This document shows, piece after piece, positions 1 through 8,934 of a DNA stretch of 36,293 nucleotides. How positions within the stretch are numbered: position 1 is the stretch's first letter; each line of letters begins with the position of its first letter. The position numbers were made by a program, and so were the translations under genes. This stretch comes from Actinomycetota bacterium. GTDB lineage: Bacteria; Actinomycetota; Acidimicrobiia; Acidimicrobiales; Ilumatobacteraceae. The notes under the pieces are model-generated. The model made no database searches, had not been told where the DNA came from, and saw only the letters and a program-made list of their open reading frames with translations. The stretch is taken from positions 1 through 36,293 of the forward strand of contig JAPKZV010000022.1 in NCBI GenBank assembly GCA_026393585.1. Reading direction: 5' to 3'.

Positions 1-1043
1 TTGATTTTGACGCCTTCTTTGGCCTCAATTGCCTGGTGAATACCTTCGCTCCAGCGGCGACCTTCAAGGATACGACCCGTAATTTCGTCGACGATTTTTA
101 CTTCACCACCCTGGATGATGTAGTCCTTATCGCGTTTGTACAGCTCTTTTGCTTTCAACGCCACCTGTAGTTGGTGCACCAAGTTTTGCTGCACGCCGTC
201 GTAGAGGTTTCCGACGCCCAATTGTGCTTCAACTTTTTCAATACCTACTTCAGTGGGTACCACTGTGCGTTTTGGTTCATCGACTTCGTAGTCGACGTCA
301 CGGCTGAGCGCTCGCACCACCGAAGCAAAGCGGTAATACAGCTGTGCAGCATCGGCTAAACGGCCTGAAATAATGAGAGGAGTACGTGCCTCGTCGATGA
401 GAATGGAGTCGACTTCGTCGACAATGGCGAAGTTATGACCACGCTGAACTTTTTCTTCCAACGACCCGGCCATGTTGTCGCGCAGGTAGTCGAAACCAAA
501 TTCGTTGTTGGTTCCGTAGGTGATATCGGCTGCATAGTCTTCGCGCTTTTGTTGTGGTGATTCGCGGTGGCCTGGAACCACTAGGCCAACACTAAGACCC
601 AACCAACGGTGTACGCGGCCCATCCACTCGGAGTCGCGTCGTGCCAGATAGTCGTTGACGGTCACAAGATGCACGCCATTGCCCGAGAGACCATTGAGGT
701 ACGCAGGCAGGGTGGAAACAAGAGTTTTGCCTTCACCGGTTTTCATTTCAGAGATCCAGCCGAAGTGCAATGCTGCGCCGCCCATGAGCTGCACGTCGTA
801 GTGGCGTTGCCCCAGCACACGCTTTCCGGCTTCGCGCATCACGGCAAATGACTCAACTAACAAATCGTCGAGAGACTCGCCATTAGCAATGCGTTGGCGG
901 AATTCGTCGGTCTTGCCGCGCAAGGCGTCGTCTGACAAAGCGGCAACGGATACCTCGAGGGCATTGATTTCTGGAACAAGACCTTCTAAGGCCTTGACCT
1001 TTTTGCCTTCGCCGGCCCGGAGAACACGATCAAGAATACTCAT
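1..1043 (-). CDS. secA: SecA preprotein translocase ATPase, 5' part (cut by window edge)
   Basis: SecA is the cytosolic motor ATPase that drives unfolded preproteins through SecYEG. Translating the minus strand from the ATG at 1043 gives about 347 residues that begin [20 protein letters not shown] and run off the window, so it is absent from the ORF track. Walker A MKTGEGKT lies near residue 100, followed by the SecA signature [14 protein letters not shown], then [12 protein letters not shown] and the DEAD-like block [20 protein letters not shown] near residue 210. The start lies 12 nt after the stop of the comF remnant. In many actinobacteria a ribosome hibernation factor gene (hpf) sits between comF and secA; none fits here. 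Only the first nucleotide-binding domain and part of the preprotein cross-linking domain are visible. The assignment is very secure. Confidence 0.97.
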   Translation of the reverse strand, partial: MSILDRVLRAGEGKKVKALEGLVPEINALEVSVAALSDDALRGKTDEFRQRIANGESLDDLLVESFAVMREAGKRVLGQRHYDVQLMGGAALHFGWISEMKTGEGKTLVSTLPAYLNGLSGNGVHLVTVNDYLARRDSEWMGRVHRWLGLSVGLVVPGHRESPQQKREDYAADITYGTNNEFGFDYLRDNMAGSLEEKVQRGHNFAIVDEVDSILIDEARTPLIISGRLADAAQLYYRFASVVRALSRDVDYEVDEPKRTVVPTEVGIEKVEAQLGVGNLYDGVQQNLVHQLQVALKAKELYKRDKDYIIQGGEVKIVDEITGRILEGRRWSEGIHQAIEAKEGVKI

Positions 1044-1055
1044 TAGGGCGAAATT

Positions 1056-1534
1056 CTACCTGCTAGGGGTCGCAGCGACCGCCCAGCATTCCACTAATTC
1101 CACCCCAATACTGCGAAATGCGCGCCGAACCGCATGCAAAGTTGCCCCTGTTGTCACTACATCATCTACCACCAGCACTTTTCGGCCAGTAGCAAGACAA
1201 TGCGCTCGAAAGGTTGGCCCCAAGAGGCGTTGTTGACGCGACCGATGCGTTTGTGTTTCGTGTGTCATTCTGCGCAAGAGGTTTTTGACAGGAACACCTA
1301 GTTCTTTGCCCACTTCACGCGCAATGAGCTCTGCATGATCCATTCCGCGTTGTCGGAGATGTTGAGCGGTTGTAGGCGCCCATGTGATTTTGCGAAGTGC
1401 CGCTCGTTGCGGTATTTCAACGAAATGACAGCCGTACGCACGTTTCCTTCAAACACGGCTGCGGCGCTCACATAGAACGGCAATGATGCCCGGTCTGGAA
1501 TTTGAGCAATAAGGTCTATCTTTCGCGTGAACAC
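1056..1534 (-). pseudogene. comF: ComF-type phosphoribosyltransferase, disrupted
   Basis: ComF-family proteins have an N-terminal zinc finger and a PRPP-binding phosphoribosyltransferase domain and are linked to DNA uptake. Here two frames carry consecutive pieces. The upstream frame (ORF 1298-1534) has VFEGNVRTAVISLKYRNERHFAK, the conserved ComF start of the PRTase region. A second frame (1056 to about 1384) has TWAPTTAQHLRQRGMDHAELIARE, then QTHRSRQQR and the PRPP loop VLVVDDVVTTGATL. Between FAK and TWAP the family normally has some 25-35 residues; these are missing and the frame changes. No convincing Cys4 finger is found upstream, where the divergent YczE gene begins. A Cys-containing stretch (ECYCHQLLAMN) in a third frame may be its remnant. 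I infer a pseudogene; a sequencing or assembly error could explain the frame change but not easily the missing residues. Confidence 0.78.
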
Positions 1535-1581
1535 CTTTAATTGTGTTCATTGCGAGAAGTTGATGGCAGTAACATTCGCCA

Positions 1582-2235
1582 ATGCCATCAACGAGCACTC
1601 CACGGCCCCTACGCGAACGATTTTTTGAACGTCTCGCTCGATGCGCCGCAGGTCTCTTTTGCTTTGGTGCCGGAATTGCCTGTTTCGTTCACAGCAACCT
1701 TGGTGTTCCGCCGTGGGATGTTCTGCATCAGGGCATCAGTGAAAAAGCCGACATCAAAATGGGAACAGTCATCATCATTGTGGGGGTGGTACTACTGCTC
1801 GCATGGATACCCCTGCGCATGAAGCCCGGTATTGGCACCATCATGAACGCCATCCAAATTGGGCTTGTTGAAAACATGATGGAAGGCCTACTTCCTGACT
1901 CCGATCTCATCCTTGCCCGTGTGGCATATCTTGCTGCAGGAATGCTCTTTATTGCATTTGGCTCTGGGCTCTACATTGGCGCTGAACTCGGCTCTGGGCC
2001 ACGTGATGGCCTCATGCTGGGCCTCAACAAGCGATTCGGAATCTCAATACGCCTGGCCCGCACGACCGTGGAAATTGTGGTGCTAGTGGTTGGGCTCATC
2101 TTGGGCGGGTCAATATGGCTTGGAACATTTGTCTTTGCCTTTGGCATTGGTCCGCTTGTACAAAAAGCGCTACACGCATTGCGCATGTCCCCGTCGCTGA
2201 ATGAATCAGCAACGGGGCAAGCACTCGAAATGTAA
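1582..2235 (+). CDS. YczE/YitT-type integral membrane protein
   Basis: A 217-residue hydrophobic protein with about five membrane segments (roughly residues 18-40, 60-80, 85-105, 112-133, 160-190). The motif SNLGVPPWDVLHQGIS after the first span and the related GAELGSGPRDGLMLGL in the second half are typical of the YczE/YyaS family, which is built of two similar halves. Function in this family is poorly defined; YczE of Bacillus is linked to lipopeptide production, which need not apply here. The ATG at 1582 fits the start of similarity; no strong ribosome binding site is seen. It converges on ahcY with only 10 nt between stop codons, and its 5' end faces the comF remnant. Confidence 0.85.
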   Translation: MPSTSTPRPLRERFFERLARCAAGLFCFGAGIACFVHSNLGVPPWDVLHQGISEKADIKMGTVIIIVGVVLLLAWIPLRMKPGIGTIMNAIQIGLVENMMEGLLPDSDLILARVAYLAAGMLFIAFGSGLYIGAELGSGPRDGLMLGLNKRFGISIRLARTTVEIVVLVVGLILGGSIWLGTFVFAFGIGPLVQKALHALRMSPSLNESATGQALEM

Positions 2236-2245
2236 CTCTTGTTGT

Positions 2246-3703
2246 TTAGTAGCGGTAGTTCTCGGGCTTGAATGGGCCCGATGGGTCGATACCCAAGTAT
2301 TCAGCCTGCACATCATTCATCTGCGTAAGCACAACACCGAGCGCTTCAAGATGCAATGAAGCAACTTTCTCATCGAGAATCTTTGGCAACACATAAACAC
2401 CAAGTGGGTATTTTTCGGTGTAGTTGAATAGCTCGATTTGGGCAATGACTTGGTTAGTGAATGAGCAACTCATCACAAAACTTGGGTGACCAGTTGCGCA
2501 ACCCAAGTTCACCAAACGACCTTCTGCCAAAACAATGACAGCATGACCATCGGGGAACGACCACAGGTCGGTACCGGCTTTGAGCTCATCGCGTGTTGCA
2601 CCACTGCGAGCCAAACCAGCCATATCGATTTCGTTATCGAAGTGGCCAATGTTGCAGACGATGGCATTGTGTTTCATTTTCGACATATGCGTGACATCGA
2701 TAATGGCTTCGTTACCTGTTGCAGTAACGAAAATATCTGCCTGGCTCACAACTGATTCGAGGGTATTTACTTCATACCCTTCCATTGCTGCCTGCAGTGC
2801 GTTGATGGGGTCAATTTCGGTCACGATGACTCGTGCGCCTTGACCACGCAAACTTTGCGCACAGCCCTTACCTACGTCGCCATAGCCGCAGACCACCGCA
2901 AGCTTTCCGGCAATCATGACGTCGGTCGCACGGTTGATGGCGTCGATGAGTGAATGGCGGCAACCGTAAAGGTTGTCGAACTTACTCTTGGTCACACTGT
3001 CGTTCACGTTGATAGCAGGGAACAAAAGTTCTTTGTTTTCGGCCATTTTGTACAAGCGCTTCACACCAGTAGTGGTTTCTTCGGTCACGCCCTTAATGCC
3101 CTTAGCCATGGTGGTCCACTTCTGTGGCTCCGACTTCAAGCTGCGCTGCAATAAGCCAAGCACAATGGCAAACTCTGGGTTTGATGCTGTGGTGGGGTCG
3201 GGAACAACTCCAGATTTTTCAAACTCCACGCCTTTATGCACGAGCATGGTGGCATCGCCGCCGTCGTCGAGAATCATGTTGGGGCCATCACCATCGGGCC
3301 AGGTCATCATCTGATCGGTGCACCACCAATACTCTTCAAGAGTTTCACCCTTCCATGCATACACAGGAACACCTTGTGGGTTTTCTGCTGTGCCATTTGG
3401 GCCAACTACTACAGCAGCTGCTGCATGGTCTTGAGTAGAGAAAATATTGCAACTTGCCCAACGCACTTCAGCGCCTAATTCAACAAGGGTTTCAATGAGC
3501 ACTGCAGTTTGAATGGTCATGTGCAATGAACCAGAGATGCGGCAACCCTTGAGTGGCTTGGTGGGTCCGAACTCTTTGCGCAGTGCGCGAAGGCCTGGCA
3601 TTTCGTGTTCGGCGAGGTGAATTTCCTTGCGACCAAATGGGGCAAGCGCAAGATCTGCAACGCGGAAATCGCCGCGTTGTGCAAAGGTGCTGTTTGTAGA
3701 CAT
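2246..3703 (-). CDS. ahcY: Adenosylhomocysteinase (S-adenosylhomocysteine hydrolase)
   Basis: Cytosolic NAD-dependent enzyme that reversibly splits S-adenosylhomocysteine into adenosine and homocysteine, relieving product inhibition of methyltransferases. The 485-residue length fits the long bacterial/actinobacterial form. Visible blocks: substrate-domain [15 protein letters not shown] and [15 protein letters not shown], the [16 protein letters not shown] stretch, the NAD-binding [19 protein letters not shown] (about residue 272), and the C-terminal PENYRY tail that closes the neighbouring subunit's cofactor site. The ATG at 3703 is preceded by GAAAGG at a usable distance. It is the last gene of a minus-strand run after the Trm112-like gene, with a 97-nt leader between them that can form strong hairpins (annotated separately). 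The context matches the conserved actinobacterial linkage of ahcY with phosphomannomutase. Confidence 0.97.
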   Translation of the reverse strand: MSTNSTFAQRGDFRVADLALAPFGRKEIHLAEHEMPGLRALRKEFGPTKPLKGCRISGSLHMTIQTAVLIETLVELGAEVRWASCNIFSTQDHAAAAVVVGPNGTAENPQGVPVYAWKGETLEEYWWCTDQMMTWPDGDGPNMILDDGGDATMLVHKGVEFEKSGVVPDPTTASNPEFAIVLGLLQRSLKSEPQKWTTMAKGIKGVTEETTTGVKRLYKMAENKELLFPAINVNDSVTKSKFDNLYGCRHSLIDAINRATDVMIAGKLAVVCGYGDVGKGCAQSLRGQGARVIVTEIDPINALQAAMEGYEVNTLESVVSQADIFVTATGNEAIIDVTHMSKMKHNAIVCNIGHFDNEIDMAGLARSGATRDELKAGTDLWSFPDGHAVIVLAEGRLVNLGCATGHPSFVMSCSFTNQVIAQIELFNYTEKYPLGVYVLPKILDEKVASLHLEALGVVLTQMNDVQAEYLGIDPSGPFKPENYRY

Positions 3704-3792
3704 GGAAGAGCCTTTCGGGGACTGTCGATATGAAGGGAAAGTACCCGGGCTGGGGCCTGCTGGCTCCGGTCTTTCAGCCCGACGAGGAAATA
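3704..3792 (-). promoter_or_regulatory. Structured leader of ahcY, candidate cis-regulatory RNA
   Basis: Read on the minus strand, the gap between the Trm112-like stop and the ahcY start holds CGGGCT ... AGCCCG, a perfect 6-bp inverted repeat with a 24-nt loop. Part of that loop, GAAAGACC, can instead pair with GGT-A-CTTTC just downstream (8 bp with one bulged A). The two pairings interleave, so they would be mutually exclusive or form a strained pseudoknot. No U-tract follows, so it is not a standard terminator. The sequence does not match the SAH, SAM-I, SAM-II or SAM-IV consensus as I recall them. A regulatory role is inference from position and pairing only. Confidence 0.4.
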
Positions 3793-4032
3793 CTAGTGCG
3801 CAGTAAAGGTGGGCTGAATGTTTTCAGCGGTGATTTTTGCCATGATGCGATCATGTTCATCAGCATCAACAGTGCGTGATTCAGAGATGAGCATGACGGG
3901 AATGCCCGCTTTGACGTCGTAGACACGCTGCAAACGGTTGTTGTAGAGAAGCGACTCTGATTCCACATAGAACAGCGGGCCTTTGTCTTCTGGACAAGCC
4001 AGAATTTCTAACAATTTTGCGTTTAACGACAT
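3793..4032 (-). CDS. Trm112/UPF0434-like small protein
   Basis: A 79-residue protein starting [20 protein letters not shown], with [21 protein letters not shown] in the middle. This is the Trm112p-like (UPF0434/YcaR) fold, a zinc-ribbon-related module; eukaryotic Trm112 activates methyltransferases, while the bacterial role is unclear. The second Cys of the usual CPxCKGxL ribbon is Asp (CPED), a form I recall as common in actinobacterial members, so zinc binding is doubtful. It sits 29 nt after the phosphomannomutase stop and before ahcY, in one orientation. The neighbourhood with ahcY, a methyl-cycle enzyme, is suggestive but does not prove a link. Confidence 0.88.
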   Translation of the reverse strand: MSLNAKLLEILACPEDKGPLFYVESESLLYNNRLQRVYDVKAGIPVMLISESRTVDADEHDRIMAKITAENIQPTFTAH

Positions 4033-4061
4033 GTCTTTACACTAGCCAATTTGTGCTGAGG

Positions 4062-5429
4062 TTACTGCCACGCATTTTGCGTAATGAGGGCAAGCACTTC
4101 TGATACATGCTGGTCGCATTCATCGCGGTTATTTGCCTCAAGATTGAGTCGCAGTAAAGGCTCGGTGTTTGAGGGCCGCAGGTTGAACCACCACGAGCCG
4201 CAATCGATGGTGAGCCCATCGAGACGATCGCTTGGAAATGCAGCAAATGCGGCACCCACTCTTTCAATGACGGCAAGAGGGTCATTGACTTGTGTATTGA
4301 TTTCACCACTTGCGCTGTAGCGCTCAAAGGGAATACGCACCTGAGAAAGCTTTTCACCACTACGGCTCATCTCATTGAACACGTGCATTGCAGCAATAAG
4401 CCCGCTGTCGGCACGGTAATTGTTGAGGAAGTAATAGTGCGCTGAATGCTCTCCGCCAAACACAGCACCAGTTTCTGCCATGAGTTGTTTGATGTAGCTG
4501 TGCCCAACCTGCGAGCGAATGGGGACTCCCCCATATTCCGTAATGACTTCAGGTACTGCCTTGGAGCAGATGAGGTTGTGAATGATTTTTGCACCAGGAT
4601 TTTTGCGTAACACCGCTGCAGCGAGCAAAGCAGTTGTTGTGCTTCCCGACAACCCAATACCTTTTTCGTCGACAACAAATACACGGTCGGCATCGCCGTC
4701 GAATGCCAAACCAAGATCGAACCCACCCGATAAGACGCGTGCTTGAAGATCTTTTTGGTTGGCAGGCTGAATGGGGTCTGCTGGGTGATTGGGGAAGGTG
4801 CCGTCGAGTTCGCCAAACATCACTTCAAGTTGTATTTGTGGAAGTCGTTCGCACACTGCAGGAACCACCAGGCCACCCATTCCGTTTGCCGTGTCGGCAA
4901 CAACTTTCAATGGAATGAGTTGGTCTTGGTCGACAAAGCTCACCACATGGTCGGCAAATGCATCGAGCAAATTGCGTTGCGACAACTGGCCTCTACTTGC
5001 CACCGATGCCGACGGTTGCGCTAATTCACGCACGGCAACTTCACGAATATCGTTGAGGCCGCTGTCAACGCCTACTGGCCGCGCTCCTGACAAGCAAAAC
5101 TTGATGCCGTTGTATTGCGCCGGATTATGTGAAGCAGTGAACATTGCTCCTGGCGCATCGAGCGAACCTGCAGCAAAATACAACAAGTCGGTACTTGCTA
5201 AACCAAGGTCAATGACATTGACACCCTGCGACATTGCGCCCTCTGCGAATGCAGCGACGAGATCTACTCCGGAAGGCCGCATATCGCGAGCCACCAAAAT
5301 GGTGGAGGTTTTTGCAAAGCGAGCAAAGCCAACTCCCACTGCTCGTGCGATGTCGACATTGAATTGGTCGGGAACAGTTCCGCGAACGTCGTATGCCTTG
5401 AAAATGTTGGTGAGATTTGAATGTGTCAT
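4062..5429 (-). CDS. manB: Phosphomannomutase/phosphoglucomutase
   Basis: Interconverts hexose 6-phosphate and 1-phosphate, here most likely mannose-6-P to mannose-1-P for GDP-mannose synthesis. The 455-residue protein has all four domains of the alpha-D-phosphohexomutase family: the active-site phosphoserine loop TASHNPAQYNG (about residue 100), the metal loop DGDADR (about 245), the sugar-specificity loop GGEHSAHYYF (about 325; GEHS is typical of PMM/PGM enzymes) and the phosphate-binding loop RPSNTEPLLRL (about 420). ATG at 5429 lies 7 nt after the stop of the upstream membrane protein, which suggests translational coupling. Gene content elsewhere in the window (guanylyltransferase, gmd, fcl) supports the mannose role; glucose activity cannot be excluded. 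Confidence 0.95.
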   Translation of the reverse strand: MTHSNLTNIFKAYDVRGTVPDQFNVDIARAVGVGFARFAKTSTILVARDMRPSGVDLVAAFAEGAMSQGVNVIDLGLASTDLLYFAAGSLDAPGAMFTASHNPAQYNGIKFCLSGARPVGVDSGLNDIREVAVRELAQPSASVASRGQLSQRNLLDAFADHVVSFVDQDQLIPLKVVADTANGMGGLVVPAVCERLPQIQLEVMFGELDGTFPNHPADPIQPANQKDLQARVLSGGFDLGLAFDGDADRVFVVDEKGIGLSGSTTTALLAAAVLRKNPGAKIIHNLICSKAVPEVITEYGGVPIRSQVGHSYIKQLMAETGAVFGGEHSAHYYFLNNYRADSGLIAAMHVFNEMSRSGEKLSQVRIPFERYSASGEINTQVNDPLAVIERVGAAFAAFPSDRLDGLTIDCGSWWFNLRPSNTEPLLRLNLEANNRDECDQHVSEVLALITQNAWQ

Positions 5430-5436
5430 CTCATAT

Positions 5437-7887
5437 TTACATTAGCGGTGGCATTGATGTGCCATAACGATACGGGCCGCGTCGCCACCAAAAAATAACA
5501 ATTCCGATGCCAATTAAGGTAAATAAATAGGCAAGTTTGTCTATGCCAGTAGATGAGTACTTCAATTGCACATTTTTCTCGGTGGGAATGACCACCATCA
5601 TGTTTGGCGCAGCACGATACGGACCTTTTGCACCCGAAACAGTCCAGTTCGGGAAATAGCTCACCCGCACCAACACCGGCACTCCTACTTTGTCTACCGT
5701 GAACGACACTGATTCTTGCGTATGTGAATAGTTAGTAATATTCACTTGCGGTAATGCCACCGGGGTAATTTCCCCTAGTGGTTGAACAATGTCGACACTG
5801 CGCGATGAACTTCCTGGTTCACCGACGCGACGATTGAGGTCGGGAGCAACAGATACACGTTGCCATTCCTTTGGCCCATCAGCCACCGGCGTAGCCGCCC
5901 ATTCATCGGTGTGTTGCAACCAGCTTGACCCCAACTCGAGCCAGCGCTCACGTTGGTCACCCCAACGTTCCTCCACCACAACGGGCTGCACGGTCATTGG
6001 CACGACCCAGTCGCTATCTGCCACTTGGTACACCACCCATGGCCCACTACGAGCAACTTCAGTGAGGTCTTTTTGCGTCTCTGCTTGCGCTACCGCTTCT
6101 GGCGTGTAGGCCATGAAGTACCGCACACCGAGCTCTTGCAAATAATGAACACCCATTTCGGCGTTGTTGTTGTCGTAACGCAGTTCGCGAACTGGGTTGC
6201 TGCTTTGTTTCGACATCGCAGCAGCACTAATGAAGTGATACGGCGTTGTGCCGGCAGCTTCAAAGAAGAGTCCTTCTTGTGAACCAATGCATCCATCGGT
6301 CCAAAACGGCAACAGCATCAACGCCATAGTGGTGCCGTACTTGTTGAGATCGCCGCTGTTTTCCCACAATGCTCGACCACACCCCAAATCAGGGTCTTCG
6401 CCAATTTTTTTCATGGTTTGAACAATGCCTTCATATTCACCGTAGGCAGGCTTACCTTCATATCCTTCGAAGTTCCAGCGTGCCCAGCCGTCGACAAATG
6501 CTTTGTTGCCAGATGGACCGCGAAATGGGCCCCATGAATATTCCGATTTATCGTTCGCCCCTGCGACCACTGAAGCAAACGGCAACTGTTGAAACCGAAA
6601 GCCAAAGATGCATAGAACTGTGACGGCAACTGCCCACACGGAAGCGTTACGCACCAGACCAGACGTCACTTCTGCAGGAACTGGTAGCGACTTTTCTCCG
6701 CGTTCCAGCATGGCTAAACGCACTACCGATGCGATGACGGCATAGATGCCAATCATCATGAGCATGTAACGCAAGATGTACATAAATGGCAAGAGACGCG
6801 GGTTCCACAACAAACCAATGACGGGCAAACTGTCGCGAGTGATGTAGACCCCAGCAAATAACGCAGTGCAGTAGACGCCCATCCACATGCCAAAAGTTTT
6901 TTTGCGCACAATGCAGGCGGCAAAACCGATGAGGGCGAATGCCATGACAAAGAGATCCCAAAACACAGTGTGTGGGAAGAACATGTCCCAAAATGAATCG
7001 GTCGCACCACTCGGACGTGGCTCGTATTTCATGTCGGTCATGTAGGCATGTGCCGTAAGAAATGGCAACACCCAAAATGATGAGAGCAACACCGCTACGC
7101 CAATAGCGCTGACCCCAAAACGAAAACGTTGTTTATTGGCATGAACCAGAACCATGAGGGCCGCGCCACCAAACACAAAGATGAGAACAATGCCGTGACA
7201 TAGCCCAGCCAACGCAATGCATATGGCTGCTGCTGCTCGTTTTGTTCCGTCGTCAAGACCGCGAGCCAAAAACCCCAACCCGAGAAATGCGAATGCCAAT
7301 GCAATAGAAAAGGAAAACTCTCCGGCCATGGTGCTGGCAATATTTCCGCCATAGATGGTGAAGCTTTCATCGAAGAGAAAAACAGTTGCGGCTAAGGCAA
7401 AAAGTTCAGGCAACGGGTATGCGAATCGCGCAAGTTTTCCAAAAGCCCACGCACACGCAGGAAGCGCAATGATTCCTGCCACTGCAATAATTTTGAATGC
7501 AATGCCATAGGGAAGAACGACGTCGAGCAACAAGATGAATAACGCCGGCACCACCATATAGAAGCGGTACGTGGGCAAACCGGAGTACCAGTCCATGCTC
7601 CAGCCTGACAGTTTGAAGTTCGACAATAAGTTGTCGCGCAAAAACGCTGGGCCCCACACATGGGCACCCATGTCGCCACCCGTTGGCGTGTTGTTTCTGA
7701 AAATCAGCGAAGGATGCAACGTTGCGAAGAGAAACAACATCGCTCCGCCCACAATGACAATTGTTGAGAAGAGTTGAAAACCCTGAAACGATGCAGCAAG
7801 CTTCTGGATTCTGTTCGGCGCAACTACTTCGTCTTCAACGTCGTGTTCGCTTTCGATTTCAGTTGTCATATACGTCCATTGTGGCAT
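5437..7887 (-). CDS. Large multi-span membrane protein, GT-C/PTPS_related-like
   Basis: An 816-residue membrane protein. After an acidic N-terminal tail there is one span (about residues 38-60), a first extracytoplasmic loop with GGDMGAHVWGPAFLRDNLL and GWSMDWYSGLPTYRF, then about ten more spans to residue 430. A long soluble extracytoplasmic domain (about 430-780) and a last span followed by WWRRGPYRYG complete it. The acidic GD..AH motif in the first loop and the W..DWYSG.P pattern match the membrane proteins called 6-pyruvoyl-tetrahydropterin-synthase-related, which look like GT-C glycosyltransferases using lipid-linked donors. The enzymatic role is inferred. Start may be ATG 7887 or the in-frame ATG 7869. 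It precedes phosphomannomutase by 7 nt, which suits a mannose-linked glycan function. Confidence 0.82.
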   Translation of the reverse strand: MPQWTYMTTEIESEHDVEDEVVAPNRIQKLAASFQGFQLFSTIVIVGGAMLFLFATLHPSLIFRNNTPTGGDMGAHVWGPAFLRDNLLSNFKLSGWSMDWYSGLPTYRFYMVVPALFILLLDVVLPYGIAFKIIAVAGIIALPACAWAFGKLARFAYPLPELFALAATVFLFDESFTIYGGNIASTMAGEFSFSIALAFAFLGLGFLARGLDDGTKRAAAAICIALAGLCHGIVLIFVFGGAALMVLVHANKQRFRFGVSAIGVAVLLSSFWVLPFLTAHAYMTDMKYEPRPSGATDSFWDMFFPHTVFWDLFVMAFALIGFAACIVRKKTFGMWMGVYCTALFAGVYITRDSLPVIGLLWNPRLLPFMYILRYMLMMIGIYAVIASVVRLAMLERGEKSLPVPAEVTSGLVRNASVWAVAVTVLCIFGFRFQQLPFASVVAGANDKSEYSWGPFRGPSGNKAFVDGWARWNFEGYEGKPAYGEYEGIVQTMKKIGEDPDLGCGRALWENSGDLNKYGTTMALMLLPFWTDGCIGSQEGLFFEAAGTTPYHFISAAAMSKQSSNPVRELRYDNNNAEMGVHYLQELGVRYFMAYTPEAVAQAETQKDLTEVARSGPWVVYQVADSDWVVPMTVQPVVVEERWGDQRERWLELGSSWLQHTDEWAATPVADGPKEWQRVSVAPDLNRRVGEPGSSSRSVDIVQPLGEITPVALPQVNITNYSHTQESVSFTVDKVGVPVLVRVSYFPNWTVSGAKGPYRAAPNMMVVIPTEKNVQLKYSSTGIDKLAYLFTLIGIGIVIFWWRRGPYRYGTSMPPLM

Positions 7888-7907
7888 TTATGGTGCCAAT
7901 AAGTGAC

Positions 7908-8642
7908 TCACTTCAGGGCTACAAGCAATAATCCTGTTGCATTAAATGCCATGTGCGTCACTATTGCCATACCAATTCTGTGGGAAAAGTGATACGAAAG
8001 ACCTAAAACCAAGGCAATGGCAAAAAGCCCCGGATACTCCACGGGCACGAAATGGATGAGAGCGAACCACACCGCTGTCACCACAAGCGCAACGCCATGG
8101 TTCATGGTTCCCCGCAAAGTTCCTTGTATGAATCCGCGGTACACGAGTTCTTCAACAATGGGTGCACCAACCACCACAATGAGCACGAGAACAATCAGCC
8201 ATCCACCATGAGCGCGGTCGTAAAGGTCACGTGCACGATCTTCAACATCTGCTGCATCGAAGGTGTTAGGGAAAATTTTGCGCAATGGCCAATACACCGC
8301 ACTCACTAAAAGTATTTGCGATGCAATTCCTAGAGGAATACCGAGAGCATCAATTGGCCGAAAGCGAACGGAATAGTCGCTCCAAAAATTACCTGAACCC
8401 AATTTGCGCGAGAGCATCACCAACATGACGATGAATGGAGCCCACAATGCAAGTGCTGATGTACCAAGAATCCAAATGGGTTCTTCGCCAGAAGGAGCAC
8501 TAGATGCACCCGCAATGATGCCACCCAAAATATTGGCAACGAGATAACAACCCAACCAACCGCCAATGACCGTTGGCAACGAATAACGCGATGCGGTACC
8601 GCGGTAATCGCTGGAGTGCCGCGGAGGTGAGTTACCCGGCAA
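7908..8642 (-). CDS. CPBP-family intramembrane metalloprotease
   Basis: A polytopic protein of the CPBP (CAAX protease and bacteriocin-processing, Abi) family. Conserved motif 1 is EELVYRGFIQGTLRG, with the glutamate pair and Arg; motif 2 is WFALIHF and the last motif is HMAFNATGLL, supplying the His and Asn of the putative metal site. About six to seven membrane segments are visible. The ORF track starts it at 8756, but the first 38 residues overlap the DUF3499-like gene in another frame and lack membrane character. A TTG at 8642, overlapping the DUF3499 stop by 11 nt, is my preferred start; this is uncertain. Substrate is unknown. It lies 20 nt before the GT-C-like gene in the same operon. 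Confidence 0.85.
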   Translation of the reverse strand: MPGNSPPRHSSDYRGTASRYSLPTVIGGWLGCYLVANILGGIIAGASSAPSGEEPIWILGTSALALWAPFIVMLVMLSRKLGSGNFWSDYSVRFRPIDALGIPLGIASQILLVSAVYWPLRKIFPNTFDAADVEDRARDLYDRAHGGWLIVLVLIVVVGAPIVEELVYRGFIQGTLRGTMNHGVALVVTAVWFALIHFVPVEYPGLFAIALVLGLSYHFSHRIGMAIVTHMAFNATGLLLVALK

Positions 8643-8862
8643 GGCGGTTAGGTGTGATGAAGTGGTACACGGCCCGGCGGTCTTCGAGGCGCCAACCTGA
8701 AGGAACAGTGGTGCGTTTTCCGTGCCGTTCGCAAAGATCGTAAGCATGCGGATCACGTTCAGCTTGCAGTTGATCGATCCAGGCCACTGAGCGGTTGTAT
8801 TGATAGGTAAGGGTCATTGATGCCGGCGACGAGCATCCAGAACGTGAGCATTGGCGAGCCAT
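8632..8862 (-). CDS. DUF3499-like small cysteine protein
   Basis: A 76-residue protein beginning MARQCSRSGCSSPASMTLTYQYNRSVAW and continuing DPHAYDLCERHGKRTTVPSGW. The pattern C-x4-C ... YDLC-x2-H is that of actinobacterial DUF3499 proteins and could bind zinc. Function is unknown in the family. Family members are often found near phosphomannomutase in actinobacteria, which fits this operon. It is the first gene of the minus-strand operon and diverges from ftsH across a 72-bp gap that must hold both promoters. Its reading frame explains why the long 5' extension of the CPBP ORF should be rejected. Confidence 0.85.
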   Translation of the reverse strand: MARQCSRSGCSSPASMTLTYQYNRSVAWIDQLQAERDPHAYDLCERHGKRTTVPSGWRLEDRRAVYHFITPNRLAG

Positions 8863-8934
8863 TGAAGAACGCTATCCATACCCGATTACGAGGTGGGGGA
8901 TACATGACGACCACCCAGCCCATATCATGAGGGC

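Noticed and set aside
3704-3792. Known SAH/SAM riboswitch in the ahcY leader
   Set aside because: The conserved cores of SAH, SAM-I, SAM-II and SAM-IV classes as I remember them are not present; only pairing potential remains.
3793-4032. Trm112-like protein with a missing Cys seen as a damaged gene
   Set aside because: CPEDKGPL is, as far as I recall, the usual form in actinobacterial members, so it is not evidence for decay.
6181-6194. Perfect palindrome CAGTTCGCGAACTG
   Set aside because: Half-sites are in the reverse order to a LexA box (GTTCG-CGAAC), and it is inside the coding region of the GT-C-like gene; probably chance.
8643-8756. N-terminal extension of the CPBP ORF in the track
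   Set aside because: It overlaps the DUF3499-like gene, which has strong family motifs in its own frame.
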